Shown piece after piece: positions 18,580 to 27,800 of a DNA stretch of 29,363 nt. Where the stretch lies: IMG/VR virus record IMGVR_UViG_3300033388_001798, positions 1 through 29,363 of that record, one strand, 5' to 3'. The first letter of the stretch is position 1. Every line of letters begins with the position of its first letter. Below the pieces are notes generated by a model. The model saw only the letters and a list, made by a program, of their open reading frames with translations. It was not told the origin of the DNA and did no database searches. Origin of the DNA: a virus. The translations under genes and the position numbers were made by a program.

Positions 18580-20084
18580 TGTGGTCGCGCAACAACCTGA
18601 TCCGGACGTGGAAAGGTGCGCTTGAGCCGAGCACGGTAGTCTCTGATGTAGCAGTAACGAATTACGCTGAGAAGTCAGAAGACCTAGCCAGTTTTCGTTG
18701 GTCTAAAATAAGAACTACTGTTGGAGTGTCTACTGAGTCAGTGGTGCACAATGGAAAGACCATCCCGTTAGTACCGTTCATCGAAGACGGGACAGCGGGG
18801 CTATCGCATTACCTTCATAATACCATTGGTAATACGAATGCCGTAGGGCACTCAATGGTAATCTCAGTGTATGCCAAAGCTGCGGCTAGAACGTGGCTCA
18901 GAATAGGGCAGAACACAGTCCCAAGTGCCTACACATATTTCGATCTAATCAATGGGGTGATTGGTTCCTCGCTGGCTGGAGTTGACGCTGCTTACATAGA
19001 AGAAATTACTCCGGGTATCTATCGTTTAGAGGTGGTGTTCACTGCGACAGGTGTTGTGTCTGACCACACGATTCAGGTATCTGTTGCAGACAACGACAAC
19101 ACCTTCGATGGACTGAACCAAACGTCTTTGTTGGTTGGTGGCTTCCAGATTGAACAAGGTCTGAGAGCGGGACCGTACGTGGCGACTGAAGATGTCCAGT
19201 ACACGGGGTTCCCTATCACAGAGCGATTCCTATCGTATGGGGCACCAGATGTTGAGACTGTAACGAATGTCGTAGGGTACTCACACACGGTAGAGAATTG
19301 GTTCCAGAAGACGAATGTCACAGTCGTGGACAACAAGGAAAGCATCAACGGCATTCCTTTGGCACTGATCACAGACGATGGTACGCTGGGTGCTCACTGG
19401 GCTGGGCAGGTGAACCAGTACACAGCCAACTCTACCAGACGACGACTATCGATCTACGTGAAGATGGGCACAGCCCGGTACGTCACGTTTTCTGACCGAG
19501 CATCCAGCAGCACTAACACCCAATGGAACAACATCTTCGATCTGCAGGACGGGGTCTGGACATTCAAAGGCACCCTGTACATTGGGCTGCACGAAGAGGA
19601 GTACTTAGGCGAAGGGATGTGGCGAATCAGTTTCGTCAGTGCCGTGAACAGTGGGGCGTACGATAGCCTCAACGTGGGTATCTCTAATGGTCCGACTAAG
19701 GAAGACACATCATACAGCGGTGTGGGTCTTTACCTGTACGCTGGTGGTGCTCAGGTCGAGTACGACACTGATGCCTCACCGGGTACTCTGGTTAGACACG
19801 ACTCTGCTGGTACCAGTGGTGGACAGGCTACACGTACCTTCGGGCTGCAGATAGGTACATGGAAAGGTGCTGTAGAGCCGTGGGCTGTAGGAGATTTCTG
19901 GGGACCTGCTGAGAACGACCTCATTGGTATCTATGCCCCAAACCAAGAGATTACCGCTTCCATCGTTGGAAGTACTACTATAGGGCTTGATGGGTCAATG
20001 CCAGCTGTGGTGTTGGACTCAATGGACATCATTAAAACTGGTGTACCCAACTCTGAAACCGTTGTTACTGTGGAGCTAGATTAA
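18579..20084 (+). CDS. spike protein with two CBM-like domains, 501 aa
   Basis: ATG at 18579 in a TAATG overlap is preferred to an in-frame ATG 12 bases upstream. Two homologous domains are seen, about residues 24-210 and 230-410. Both follow the same order: N-Y/W-x-x-K/N segment, IxLxxxIxDDGT, a VYxK strand, FDLxxGV, a G-I/M-W/Y-R strand and a final GGxQxE segment (GGFQIEQG and GGAQVEYD). This is the phage head-spike/CBM-like fold that binds carbohydrate in related proteins. TWKGALEP near the N-terminus and TWKGAVEP near the C-terminus form a second small repeat. Likely an adsorption component. Confidence 0.72.
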   Translation: MWSRNNLIRTWKGALEPSTVVSDVAVTNYAEKSEDLASFRWSKIRTTVGVSTESVVHNGKTIPLVPFIEDGTAGLSHYLHNTIGNTNAVGHSMVISVYAKAAARTWLRIGQNTVPSAYTYFDLINGVIGSSLAGVDAAYIEEITPGIYRLEVVFTATGVVSDHTIQVSVADNDNTFDGLNQTSLLVGGFQIEQGLRAGPYVATEDVQYTGFPITERFLSYGAPDVETVTNVVGYSHTVENWFQKTNVTVVDNKESINGIPLALITDDGTLGAHWAGQVNQYTANSTRRRLSIYVKMGTARYVTFSDRASSSTNTQWNNIFDLQDGVWTFKGTLYIGLHEEEYLGEGMWRISFVSAVNSGAYDSLNVGISNGPTKEDTSYSGVGLYLYAGGAQVEYDTDASPGTLVRHDSAGTSGGQATRTFGLQIGTWKGAVEPWAVGDFWGPAENDLIGIYAPNQEITASIVGSTTIGLDGSMPAVVLDSMDIIKTGVPNSETVVTVELD

Positions 20085-20086
20085 CC

Positions 20087-20419
20087 ATGACGGACATTAT
20101 ACGCTATCGCGGCGACACCGCTGCCGATGAAATCACTGTGCAGACCAGCGCAGGTGCTGCTGTGAACATAGCGGGCTTCACGTTCATACTGACGGTCAAC
20201 TCTCTTGAGAACCCACCAGACAACGTGACTGAACTGTACTCCATAGTTGGAGCTATCTTGGTAGAGGCAGCGGGTACGGTTGAGTTCGTGCCGACTGCGC
20301 CGAATGCAGACCAGAAGCCAGCTGAGTACTACTACGATATTCAGATGACCGATGGTGCGGGGCGCATCAAGACAATTGCCAAGGGCATGTACACATACAC
20401 ACAGGACATTTCTAAGTAA
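20087..20419 (+). CDS. BppU-N-like virion protein, 110 aa
   Basis: Starts DIIRYRGDTAADEITVQTSAGAAVNIAGFTFILTV, with the RGDT...V-x-I-xGxxF pattern of the N-terminal domain of baseplate upper proteins (BppU-like), which anchors receptor-binding parts. About eight strands form one Ig-like domain, ending YYYDIQMTDGAGRIKTIAKGMYTYTQDI. No receptor-binding C-terminal part is fused, so it may act as an adaptor for the spike encoded upstream. It begins two bases after the spike stop codon and overlaps the next gene by TAATG. Confidence 0.65.
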   Translation: MTDIIRYRGDTAADEITVQTSAGAAVNIAGFTFILTVNSLENPPDNVTELYSIVGAILVEAAGTVEFVPTAPNADQKPAEYYYDIQMTDGAGRIKTIAKGMYTYTQDISK

Positions 20420-21066
20420 TGGCTATCATAGTTGAAGACGGAACCATTGTTGCAGGCGCGAATGCGTATGCGACTCTATCCGCAATGGATACCTATCACG
20501 AGGATCGTTTGAATACGATCTGGACTAGTGCTGATGACGAAACCAAAGAGGCGGCAATGCTGCGAGCTACTGCTGGTCTGGAATCTAAGTACCGTTCACG
20601 GTGGCTTGGGTACAAGGCTGACCACAATGCCGCGAACGCACCGCAATTTTTAGCATTCCCCCGACGTGATGACAAGGATCAGTCGCGGGCGAATGGATTC
20701 ACAGCTGCTACGATGGACGAGTTCACTGACGGGGATGGCATTGCCTACCCTGTAGATGAGATTCCCGCTCTGGTAGTGCAGGCATACGCTGAGGTTTGTC
20801 TGGTTGAGATTAGCCAACCGTTCGTGAGTATCGAGCTTTCCCGCGACGACATGCTGAAGTACCAGCGTGTTGACGTTATTGAGCAGGAGTGGTTGAGAAA
20901 CGCTCCAGCTGTAGTGCAGTTCCCGCACATTGACGCATTGCTGTCTACGTTGGCGAACAGCGCACCAGTTATGCTGGGAGCAAGCATCGGTCTTACCGAG
21001 GCAGAGCAGGACAGTCTGGAAGACACTGGTGCCTTCGACAGATGGTTCACATCACTACTGGGGTAA
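20419..21066 (+). CDS. head-tail connector, DnaT_2 / gp6-like
   Basis: MAIIVEDGTIVAGANAYATLSAMDTYHEDR, then KEAAMLRATAGLESKYRSRWLG and LAFPRRD, are the hallmark of the phage family labelled 'DnaT-like ssDNA-binding' (DnaT_2), which by position and structure is a head-tail connector of the gp6 type. Residues 35-65 and 115-150 are helices; the PRR segment lies between. The C-terminal ~60 residues are an extension with a further helix. It is followed by neck and tail completion genes, which fits a ring under the portal. The DNA-binding label should not be taken literally. Confidence 0.8.
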   Translation: MAIIVEDGTIVAGANAYATLSAMDTYHEDRLNTIWTSADDETKEAAMLRATAGLESKYRSRWLGYKADHNAANAPQFLAFPRRDDKDQSRANGFTAATMDEFTDGDGIAYPVDEIPALVVQAYAEVCLVEISQPFVSIELSRDDMLKYQRVDVIEQEWLRNAPAVVQFPHIDALLSTLANSAPVMLGASIGLTEAEQDSLEDTGAFDRWFTSLLG

Positions 21067-21069
21067 TCT

Positions 21070-21453
21070 GTGGCTGACAAATTCTACACTGACCTGCGAG
21101 ACAAAACGGTACTGCCTCTGATCAAGCAGTTCGGTAGACCTATGTCTCTGAAGTCCAACCGTGAGCCTGTCATTGATCCGGATACGGGGATGATCACTAC
21201 GGCAGCTGCTGAGGTGCTCACACCATTCGATGGACTGTTCAGATTCTACTCACAGGATGAAATCAACGGGAAGGATGTTCTTGCCAATGATATTCAGGTC
21301 CTGTGTGAAGTCTCAGCATTCAACACAGCAGGCATAACTCCTGATTCCTCAATGCAAGTAATTGCACAAGGGGTGACATACAACGTAGTGCGAGAGACAC
21401 CTACCATGCCGGGTGGTATTCGAGTGCTGACACGACTACAGATTAGAAAGTAA
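21070..21453 (+). CDS. head-tail stopper / neck protein, 127 aa
   Basis: GTG at 21070, three bases after the previous stop, with GGGG upstream. The product has an N-terminal helix (FYTDLRDKTVLPLIKQFG), then a beta-barrel-like domain: FDGLFRFYSQDEINGKDVLANDIQVLCEVS, MQVIAQGVTYNVVRETPTMPGG and a C-terminal strand VLTRLQIRK. The 'I-xGxxYxVVxxxPxxPGG' ending is typical of head-closure or stopper proteins between connector and tail completion genes. Assigned by this pattern and by gene order; start codon choice is fixed by spacing. TAATG overlap with the following gene. Confidence 0.72.
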   Translation: MADKFYTDLRDKTVLPLIKQFGRPMSLKSNREPVIDPDTGMITTAAAEVLTPFDGLFRFYSQDEINGKDVLANDIQVLCEVSAFNTAGITPDSSMQVIAQGVTYNVVRETPTMPGGIRVLTRLQIRK

Positions 21454-21926
21454 TGAGTCTAATAAACCACAACATGACACATCGACAGTTCCAGTTGGAA
21501 ATGACCAAGTGGGCAGTGCGCAATGTGCCGCTGATTGGCAAGGCAGTTCACTCTGCTGTGACCACAGCTATGTATCGGGGGATCGTACAGAAGACCCCTG
21601 TGCTGACTGGTCGTGCCCGCCACAACTGGTTCCCCACACTGGGTTCACCATCCTCATCCGCTGTAGAAGAGACAGCTGGAGTCTCTCAGACGGGTCAGCC
21701 CATGACAACCGAGGAGGTTGCGCGAATTAATACTGTCACACGAAAGTTGAAGGCGTTACCATTAGGGAAGTCTGAGGTGTTTATTACAAACAACCAACCA
21801 TACATTCAGGGGCTTGAGGACGGAAAGTCTCCGAAGTCACCACCTAATGCGATGGTTCAGAGCACTATCATAAATACTTTGGATGGTTTACAAATAGATA
21901 TTCGCGCAATACCGGGACTAGACTAA
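21453..21926 (+). CDS. HK97 gp10-like tail completion (neck) protein
   Basis: Contains QKTPVLTGRARHNWFP (residues about 46-61), the TPVxTGRAR-x-NW signature of gp10-like tail completion proteins, and later FITNNQPYIQGLEDGKSPKSPPNAMV, the N-N-x-PYxxxLExGxSxxxP motif of the same family. N-terminal and middle helices complete the domain. This protein joins the head connector to the tail tube. Gene order (connector, neck, completion, terminator, tube) agrees. TAATG overlaps on both sides. A Gly/Thr-rich insertion lies between the two motifs. Confidence 0.87.
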   Translation: MSLINHNMTHRQFQLEMTKWAVRNVPLIGKAVHSAVTTAMYRGIVQKTPVLTGRARHNWFPTLGSPSSSAVEETAGVSQTGQPMTTEEVARINTVTRKLKALPLGKSEVFITNNQPYIQGLEDGKSPKSPPNAMVQSTIINTLDGLQIDIRAIPGLD

Positions 21927-22351
21927 TGGTCGGCTACGTAGAAGAAAATACTGCGATCCGGACACTGTTTAACACGGGTTGGGCTGGGGCGACTCCCATT
22001 GCTTACGAGAATGAGAAGTTCACCCCACCGAATGATGCTCCGTATGTGAGCTTGGTGGTACGACCAGACGATGCCTTTCAGCATGAGTTGGGTTGCGAAG
22101 CCGGGGCACACTTCAGACATCCGGGTTTGGTTTTTGTAATGATTTTTTCGCCGCCTGATAAGGGGAACGCAGCAGCACTGGCACTAGCCGACACTGCAGC
22201 CCAAATTTTCAGACGACAAAGCTCGACGTTTACTGATGGAAGGATTCTGTTTCGTGCGCCGACTATAACACCGATAGGGATTACGGATGAAGCGTACTTT
22301 CATATCAATGTGGTTATTCCGTATGTTCGGGATTCTTATCATACTAATTAA
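21926..22351 (+). CDS. tail terminator protein
   Basis: TAATG overlap with the completion gene, 141 residues. The pattern TAIRTLFNTGWAG at the start (helix), PPNDAPYVSLVVRPDDAFQ, GLVFVMIFSPPDKGNAAALALADTAAQIF (strand then long helix) and the C-terminal strands ITPIGITDEAYFHINVVIPY matches tail terminators (gpU-like / DUF4128 group), which cap the growing tail tube. It lies directly before the tail tube gene, the usual position. Assigned from pattern and position, not from a decisive motif. Confidence 0.82.
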   Translation: MVGYVEENTAIRTLFNTGWAGATPIAYENEKFTPPNDAPYVSLVVRPDDAFQHELGCEAGAHFRHPGLVFVMIFSPPDKGNAAALALADTAAQIFRRQSSTFTDGRILFRAPTITPIGITDEAYFHINVVIPYVRDSYHTN

Positions 22352-22369
22352 GAGAGTTGGAGTAAAAAA

Positions 22370-23638
22370 ATGTCAACAAATTTTAACGCAGGACTAGATA
22401 GCAGTGACGTAATCGTCCGATATGGCGAGGAAGTGATCTGGGACACCGTGCCTGCGATTGCCTTCCAAGAGGTTCGCCTTACTGGAGAGTCATTCTCTGA
22501 GCAGAAGACACGAACACGTCCTGAAGAAATCAAAGCGGACGGTTTCGTATCGCACGCTCTGACGACTCAGGTACAGGCAACTGGTGGTTTGAACTTTGCT
22601 CTTTCTTTCGGTACATACGATGACCTTCTGGGTGGTTTGCTTAACTCTGATTTCGCAGGACCTTTGACGATTCAGTCTACAGTAACGACTGGTGTCATCA
22701 CGGTTCACGAATTGGGTACAACTCCGCTGACTAACCTCGGTGGTAGTGGCTTCGCTTGTAACGAAGCAGGTATCTTTGACAACGTGATCGCAGGATCATG
22801 GGTTCGAGTATCTGGTTACGCAACCAACCCAACAAACAACGGTCTCTTCCGAGTGACTGCGGTTGACGGACCAAACATCGAAATTCAGGTCTCTGAAACA
22901 GCTGGTGCTGGTGGCGCGAACTTGATTGATGCGGAAGTATCAACGGGTTCTGAAGTCAACATTCAGGGTGACAACCTTCGCAACAATGTGAACTTCCGAA
23001 GCTACTTCTTTGAGAAGCAGCTGTCTGCAAACTTGTTCCTCGTGTACAGCGGATCGTACATCAGTGACGGTAACCTGACAGCGCAGGTCGGTGGCTTCCT
23101 TGAAGGCACGTTCAACTTCCTATGCGCATCTGAAGACTTGGGTGCGACAGGTGGTACAGCAACATCGGGTACTGGTCCTGCGGTCGCAGCACCTGCTGGT
23201 CGAGTAATCGACACGGTAGCGGGCTTCAGCCAGCTTGAGCAGAACGACGTAGCAATTTCTGCGGTTGTTCAGGGCATCAGCTGGACGGTTACAAAGAACA
23301 ACGCTCGTGCCCAGTACGGACTTGGCGCAGCGAATGCGCAGGGTATGGCGCGAGGTACGATTGATGTCAGTGGTACGATGTCTGTCTACTTCACCGATTT
23401 CACTCTGTACAACCTGTACAAGGCTGAGACTGATCAGATCATTAGCTTCGCGGCTCTTGATGACACTGGTGACGGTTACATCTTCACGCTTCCGGGCGCG
23501 ACTCTGATGAACCCAACCATTGTTGCTGGCGGACCAGACACAGACATCGTGTCGGACTTCGAGCTTGAAGGTAATGAAGGTACTGGCGACTTCGTCGGTG
23601 TCATCATGCAAATCGACAAAGTATTCGCTGCTCTGTAA
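22370..23638 (+). CDS. tail tube protein with an inserted domain, 422 aa
   Basis: ATG at 22370 has TGGAG upstream. The N-terminus STNFNAGLDSSDVIVRYGEE, AIAFQEVRLTGESFSE and ALTTQVQATGGLNFALSFG are typical of a tail tube family (Phage_tube_2-like) in siphoviruses. Residues about 110-190 form an insertion with a small beta module (IAGSWVRVSGYATNPTNNGLFRVTAV) not needed for the tube fold and probably exposed on the tail surface. The C-terminal half repeats tube-type strands (VQGISWTVTKNNARAQYG, GTMSVYFTDFTLYNLYKA). It precedes the chaperones and tape measure, as expected. Confidence 0.88.
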   Translation: MSTNFNAGLDSSDVIVRYGEEVIWDTVPAIAFQEVRLTGESFSEQKTRTRPEEIKADGFVSHALTTQVQATGGLNFALSFGTYDDLLGGLLNSDFAGPLTIQSTVTTGVITVHELGTTPLTNLGGSGFACNEAGIFDNVIAGSWVRVSGYATNPTNNGLFRVTAVDGPNIEIQVSETAGAGGANLIDAEVSTGSEVNIQGDNLRNNVNFRSYFFEKQLSANLFLVYSGSYISDGNLTAQVGGFLEGTFNFLCASEDLGATGGTATSGTGPAVAAPAGRVIDTVAGFSQLEQNDVAISAVVQGISWTVTKNNARAQYGLGAANAQGMARGTIDVSGTMSVYFTDFTLYNLYKAETDQIISFAALDDTGDGYIFTLPGATLMNPTIVAGGPDTDIVSDFELEGNEGTGDFVGVIMQIDKVFAAL

Positions 23639-23668
23639 GAGTGACGGGTGGAACTAAATTTTAATTAA

Positions 23669-23684
23669 TTGCAGTTAACTGCAA
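23669..23684 (+). promoter_or_regulatory. perfect palindrome upstream of the small basic gene
   Basis: TTGCAGTTAACTGCAA is a perfect 16-bp palindrome related to the early-module operators and to the site at 4158. It lies between the tube gene and the basic gene and is the only such site noticed in the tail module. No good -10 was found nearby. Confidence 0.4.
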
Positions 23685-23742
23685 AAGGGGAATAGTCATG
23701 ACAATCTTTATGTAGCGCAATAAAGCGCGAAGGAGAACTGTC

Positions 23743-23925
23743 ATGGCTAAACGCCAAACGCAAAAAGTAAAGGGCTGCAAAAAAGGTGGTCGGAATAGAA
23801 GAAGTTGTGAGGCGTATCGGAAGGCTGGAACCCGCGAGAAAAACAAGGTTCTTAAGCTGAAGAGACGTATCAAAAGATTCCCTAATGATAAGGGTGCAAG
23901 AGCAGCGTTGGCTGCTCTTGTTTAA
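23743..23925 (+). CDS. small basic phage protein, 60 aa
   Basis: ATG at 23743 follows GAAGGAGAACTGTC, a strong ribosome site. The product is very basic (MAKRQTQKVKGCKKGGRNRR...) with SCEAYRKAGTREKNKVLKLKRRIKRF, matching a widespread unnamed family of short basic proteins encoded between tail tube and chaperone genes (recalled: 'KGxKKxGRNxxxCExYRxxGxREKNK'). Charge suggests RNA or DNA binding. A perfect 10-bp hairpin overlaps its stop region. The start codon is confirmed by the ribosome site; a 5-codon reading at 23698 is not a gene. Function unknown. Confidence 0.75.
   Translation: MAKRQTQKVKGCKKGGRNRRSCEAYRKAGTREKNKVLKLKRRIKRFPNDKGARAALAALV
23897..23923 (+). terminator. perfect 10-bp hairpin at the end of the basic gene
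   Basis: CAAGAGCAGC (23897-23906), loop GTTG, GCTGCTCTTG (23911-23920), followed by only three T. It may be a partial terminator or an mRNA-stabilising structure that sets the ratio of tube to chaperone. Confidence 0.45.
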
Positions 23926-23946
23926 CTACAAGATGGAGAGACTACG

Positions 23947-24432
23947 ATGTCTGCAAAACTGTATCAAATGTTCGAAATGGACAAGGACCTTGAGCGCGAA
24001 GGTATTTCTGTAAACTACGGAAGTGTTAAGTTCCAGATTGCCCGTGCGGGTGGTCGTAACAAAGCTTTCAAAGACACCTTCAGTGCGAAGGCGAAAAAGA
24101 ACCGCACACAGATTGACAACGAGACTATGTCCGACGACATGGCTGACCGCATCATGGCAGAGTCATATGCAGAAGCTGTTGTACTAGGCTGGTGGTCTCG
24201 TAAGGAAGATGCTGCTGGCGATGCTATCCTCGACAAGAAAGGCGAGGAACAGTGGGTTGACACCATCGAAACGAAAGAAGGTAAGAACGTCAAGTTCTCG
24301 GTCGCGGAATGCGTAAAGCTTTTCCTAGACCTGCCTGACTTGTTCCAGTCCCTCCAGAGTTATGCCATTAAAGCTGGCAACTACCGGAAGGAGTTGGATG
24401 AGGAAGACGAGGGAAACTTAGACGAGTCCTAA
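23947..24432 (+). CDS. tail assembly chaperone, lambda gpG-like
   Basis: ATG at 23947 follows GATGGAGAGACTACG. 161 residues: an N-terminal domain with KFQIARAGGRNKAFKDTFSAKAKKN, a middle helical region (MADRIMAESYAEAVVLGWW) and a C-terminal helix (VAECVKLFLDLPDLFQSLQSYA) before an acidic end (ELDEEDEGNLDES). Position between tube and tape measure genes plus an overlapping open frame and slippery site identify it as the G-type chaperone that keeps the tape measure in solution. Most ribosomes stop at 24432; a fraction shift frame at 24411-24417. Confidence 0.88.
   Translation: MSAKLYQMFEMDKDLEREGISVNYGSVKFQIARAGGRNKAFKDTFSAKAKKNRTQIDNETMSDDMADRIMAESYAEAVVLGWWSRKEDAAGDAILDKKGEEQWVDTIETKEGKNVKFSVAECVKLFLDLPDLFQSLQSYAIKAGNYRKELDEEDEGNLDES
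24411..24417 (+). promoter_or_regulatory. -1 programmed frameshift site GGGAAAC
   Basis: In the chaperone frame the codons read G GGA AAC, a canonical X-XXY-YYZ heptamer close to lambda's GGGAAAG, 12 bases before the zero-frame stop. After slipping, reading continues in the -1 frame to 24794. Stops at 24369 and 24399 in the -1 frame restrict the slip to 24402-24432. Confidence 0.9.
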
Positions 24433-24794
24433 AGTGGGAACTGGAGTGGGGACCAAGGCTCGATTCTCTCCTCAAGATGCAAGAGGGAGGGATGGAAGTC
24501 CCGGCACTCCAGAACCGACCTGCTATAACACAGTGGGTCATCGAGTACTGGGAAGCATTCCAGATACTCGGTAACAGCAGGATACCGTATCAGGGTGGTA
24601 TTGGACCTATCCCCCTAACTGAGATAGTCGCATATATGGATGCGACTTATCTTGGCGACGTTGATGAGCGGCTGAAAATGATCAAGATGATCCAAAGCCT
24701 CGATAGGGTTTACTGTAAGCATGTAAACGATAAAGCAGCGCACAAGCGTGACCTTGATAGTAAGGCTCGCAAGAGTGCACCGAGGAAGAGATAA
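24417..24794 (+). CDS. gpT-like frameshift extension of the tail assembly chaperone
   Basis: After a -1 shift at GGGAAAC the frame adds 125 residues (LRRVLKWELEWGPRLDSLL...) to the first 157 of the chaperone, giving a 282-residue gpGT-like protein. The extension contains QEGGMEVPALQNRPAITQWV and a long helix (DERLKMIKMIQSLDRVYC) and ends in a basic tail (KARKSAPRKR). There is no ribosome site for a separate start near 24477 that fits, so fusion by frameshift is the better reading. In lambda the T part recruits the tail tube protein to the tape measure. Confidence 0.85.
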   Translation, partial: LRRVLKWELEWGPRLDSLLKMQEGGMEVPALQNRPAITQWVIEYWEAFQILGNSRIPYQGGIGPIPLTEIVAYMDATYLGDVDERLKMIKMIQSLDRVYCKHVNDKAAHKRDLDSKARKSAPRKR

Positions 24795-24800
24795 GCCAAA

Positions 24801-27800
24801 ATGGCTAGAGAATTTTCAGTTGTAGTAGGCATCAACGCAACCAAAGCGATTGCGGGCGGGCGGCAATTCAAGGCTGGTGCCGACCAAGTAAACCGCTCTA
24901 ACCGTGGCATGCAGCGTTCGACTGCAAAAACTACAAAACGCATGACAGCAATGATCACAACGATGGGTCGGATGCGTGGTGTAGTCTCTTTGATGTTTGC
25001 CGGGTTCCTCGGCGTAGGTGGCATCAGTGCCGTAGTACGAACTCTAGCCACATTCGAAAAGAGCATGTCGAACGTCGAAGCCCTACTGGGTGATCGTGGT
25101 GTCGGTGGAGCTATGTCTGCCCTGTCTAACAAGGCACGAGAACTGGGTGCGACAACAGCGTTCACAGCGTCACAAGCTGCTGAAGGTATGAGATTCCTGA
25201 CACTGGCTGGCTTCGAGGCTCTGGAAACTTTCCAAGCTATCGGTCCCGCACTTGATCTTGCGCAAGCTGGTGCCCTTGGGCTAGGGCAAGCTGCCGACAT
25301 CGTGTCTAACATCATGCAGGGATTCAATATCAATGCGTCTCGTACTGGTGAGGTAGTAGACGCTCTGGCATTCGTCGCGTCTCGATCTAACACAAACATT
25401 CAACAGCTAGGTGAAGCGATGAAATTCGTTGCGCCAGTTGCGGGTGCCCTTAAACTTAGTGTGCAAGAAACATCTGCCGCTCTTGGTCTCTTGGGTAACT
25501 CCGGACTTCAGGCTTCTCTCGCTGGTACTGGTCTGCGAAGAGTGCTGTCTGGATTGCTTAACCCATCCAAGGAAGCTGATAAAGTATTGGCGCAGATGGG
25601 GCTGACTGCTGGTGATTTGACTGACGCTCTGCAGGACCCAAACAAGGGTCTGGTCTACGTTATCCAGCAGCTTAAAGACGCTGGTCTTGGAGCAGCTGAA
25701 GCATTCACCCTGTTCGGTCAACGTGGTGCTCCTGCCATTCTGTCACTGCTTGGGCAGACTGGTAAGCTAGAAAAATTCAATGAGCAGATGAAGAGCATAG
25801 CTGGTACCGCTCGTACTATTGGTCAGGTTATGATCGACAACCTTGCGGGTGATGCCCGCATCGCTATCTCTGCCATGCAGGAAGCTATCCTCCGTCTTGG
25901 TGATGCAGGGTTGACTGAGTGGTTGCGAGATACAACACAGGCATTCACAGGGTTCATTCGTGGGCTTGCTGGTATTGATCAAGAACTGGAAGGGTCTACT
26001 GAGAAGGTTAAGAAGTGGGCTAAGGCTGGTATTTGGCTGCGTGATAACGTAACTCTGCTTCGTAAGGCTCTGGTACTTCTTGTGGTGTACATGAACCGAG
26101 CACTACTACTATCGGTAGGAGCTAGTATTCTTGCCTTTGCAAAAATGGCAACGACGGTGGTTGCGCTTGTCCGTACGTTTGGTCTCATGGGCGCAGCGGG
26201 GATACTACTGACAACTCAGATGACACTCTTGAGAGCGGCTATCATATCAACAGGTGTAGGTGCCCTTGTTGTAGCAGCAGGATTCCTGCTGGACTGGATT
26301 CTGTTTTCGAAAGATGCTGAATCACAAAACGATAGAACCACTGCTGCGTTCAATCGACAGAAGTCTGAGATTGAAGACCTAGCATTCCAGTTCGGCATAC
26401 TTACTCAGGCAGAGAAAGCTCTTGCCATAGGTAAGTTGCAGAGCTTCCTGTTAGACCAAGAATTGTCTTTGGTGAAGATGGAACGACAAATGATCAACGC
26501 CACAACTGCTACTACTAGATTGGCTGAAGGCAACGCTGCACTAGTGATAGCACAAGAGCGTGTGAATAAAGTTCTTAAGTTCAACAACACCCTTACGTCT
26601 GACCAGTTCAAGATAGGCTCCGAGTCTCATGCCGCACTACTGCAACGAGAGGAGGCGACTCTGAAGATAGCTGAGGCTGAATTGCTGTTGGCTACAACTC
26701 AGGGTGTGTCACTAGTTAAGCTAGCAGAAATGCGACAGTCGGTAGAAGACCTTACCTTGCGTCTTGCAGCACAACGCTCAGTGTTTGCTGGGGTGGACGA
26801 GACTGTGGAAGCCTACATAGCAAGAATGAATGGTGCTAAGGATGCTGTAGATGAGTATGTAAAAGCTTTGAAGGGGCAGGTTGGGTTGGATGACACGCAA
26901 CTGCTATCACTGAGAGACTTGGTAAAACAATACAGTAAGAATGAAAAGAAAATAGCTGAACTTGTAGAAGGGCTAGACCTGCTAGCTCTCGCGGGTAAAA
27001 ATGCTGAGAAAATAGAAAAGGCTCTGGGCGTTGAGTCCGGAACTCTCGCACGTATTCAGGGTGACTTGAACCTTGCGTTGCGTGACACAAGAAAGAAACT
27101 AACTCTGGTAGAGAAAGCTGGTAAGAAGTGGGTGGAGATTCTTGAGGATTTGCGTGGGGAAATGGACCCCCTAGTTAAGCTTGAAATTGAACTGAAGCGA
27201 CGTACTGACGAGGTCATAGAAGCTTGGATTCGTGGTGGTATGAAGGCTGGCGAACTTGCCGAAGCCTTGAAGATTCTGAATGAAATGCACAAGAAGAACA
27301 TCGAGAAGCTTGAGGAGACTTGCAAGAAGACTGATGATCTGACGAAGTGTATGTCTGACAACGCGAAGGCAATGCAGACACTTTGGGATCAGGCACTGCG
27401 CAACATTCAGGACTCATTTGCGGATGCGTTCCGTGGAGCGTTCGAGAGTTCGTCTGACTTCTTCGACAGTATCCTTGATGCATTCAAGGACATGATTTCA
27501 CAGATGCTGGCAGCGTGGGCTATCAGTGGTATTGCCAACCTGTTCTCCGGACAGAGCTTCAGTGCGAACGGTAATTCCTTTAGTGGTATCTTCTCACAAG
27601 GTCTGCAGACTATCGCTAACCGTAGTGGTGGAGGGGCTGCTGGTGGGGGTGCAGGTGGTGCAGGGGGTGCAGGTAACGGTGGCATCTTCAGTAGCACAGG
27701 CGCAGTCGGTAGCCAGATTTACGGTGAGGGTACTATGCTGGGTGATGCCTTTGCATCCTTCTCTGCTGGCGCGGTTGCATTCTTCCAAGGTGCTGGAGCA

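Noticed and set aside
24710-25399. Minus-strand frame of 229 codons opposite the tape measure gene
   Set aside because: Shadow of a strongly biased coding strand; no ribosome site and no plausible protein features.
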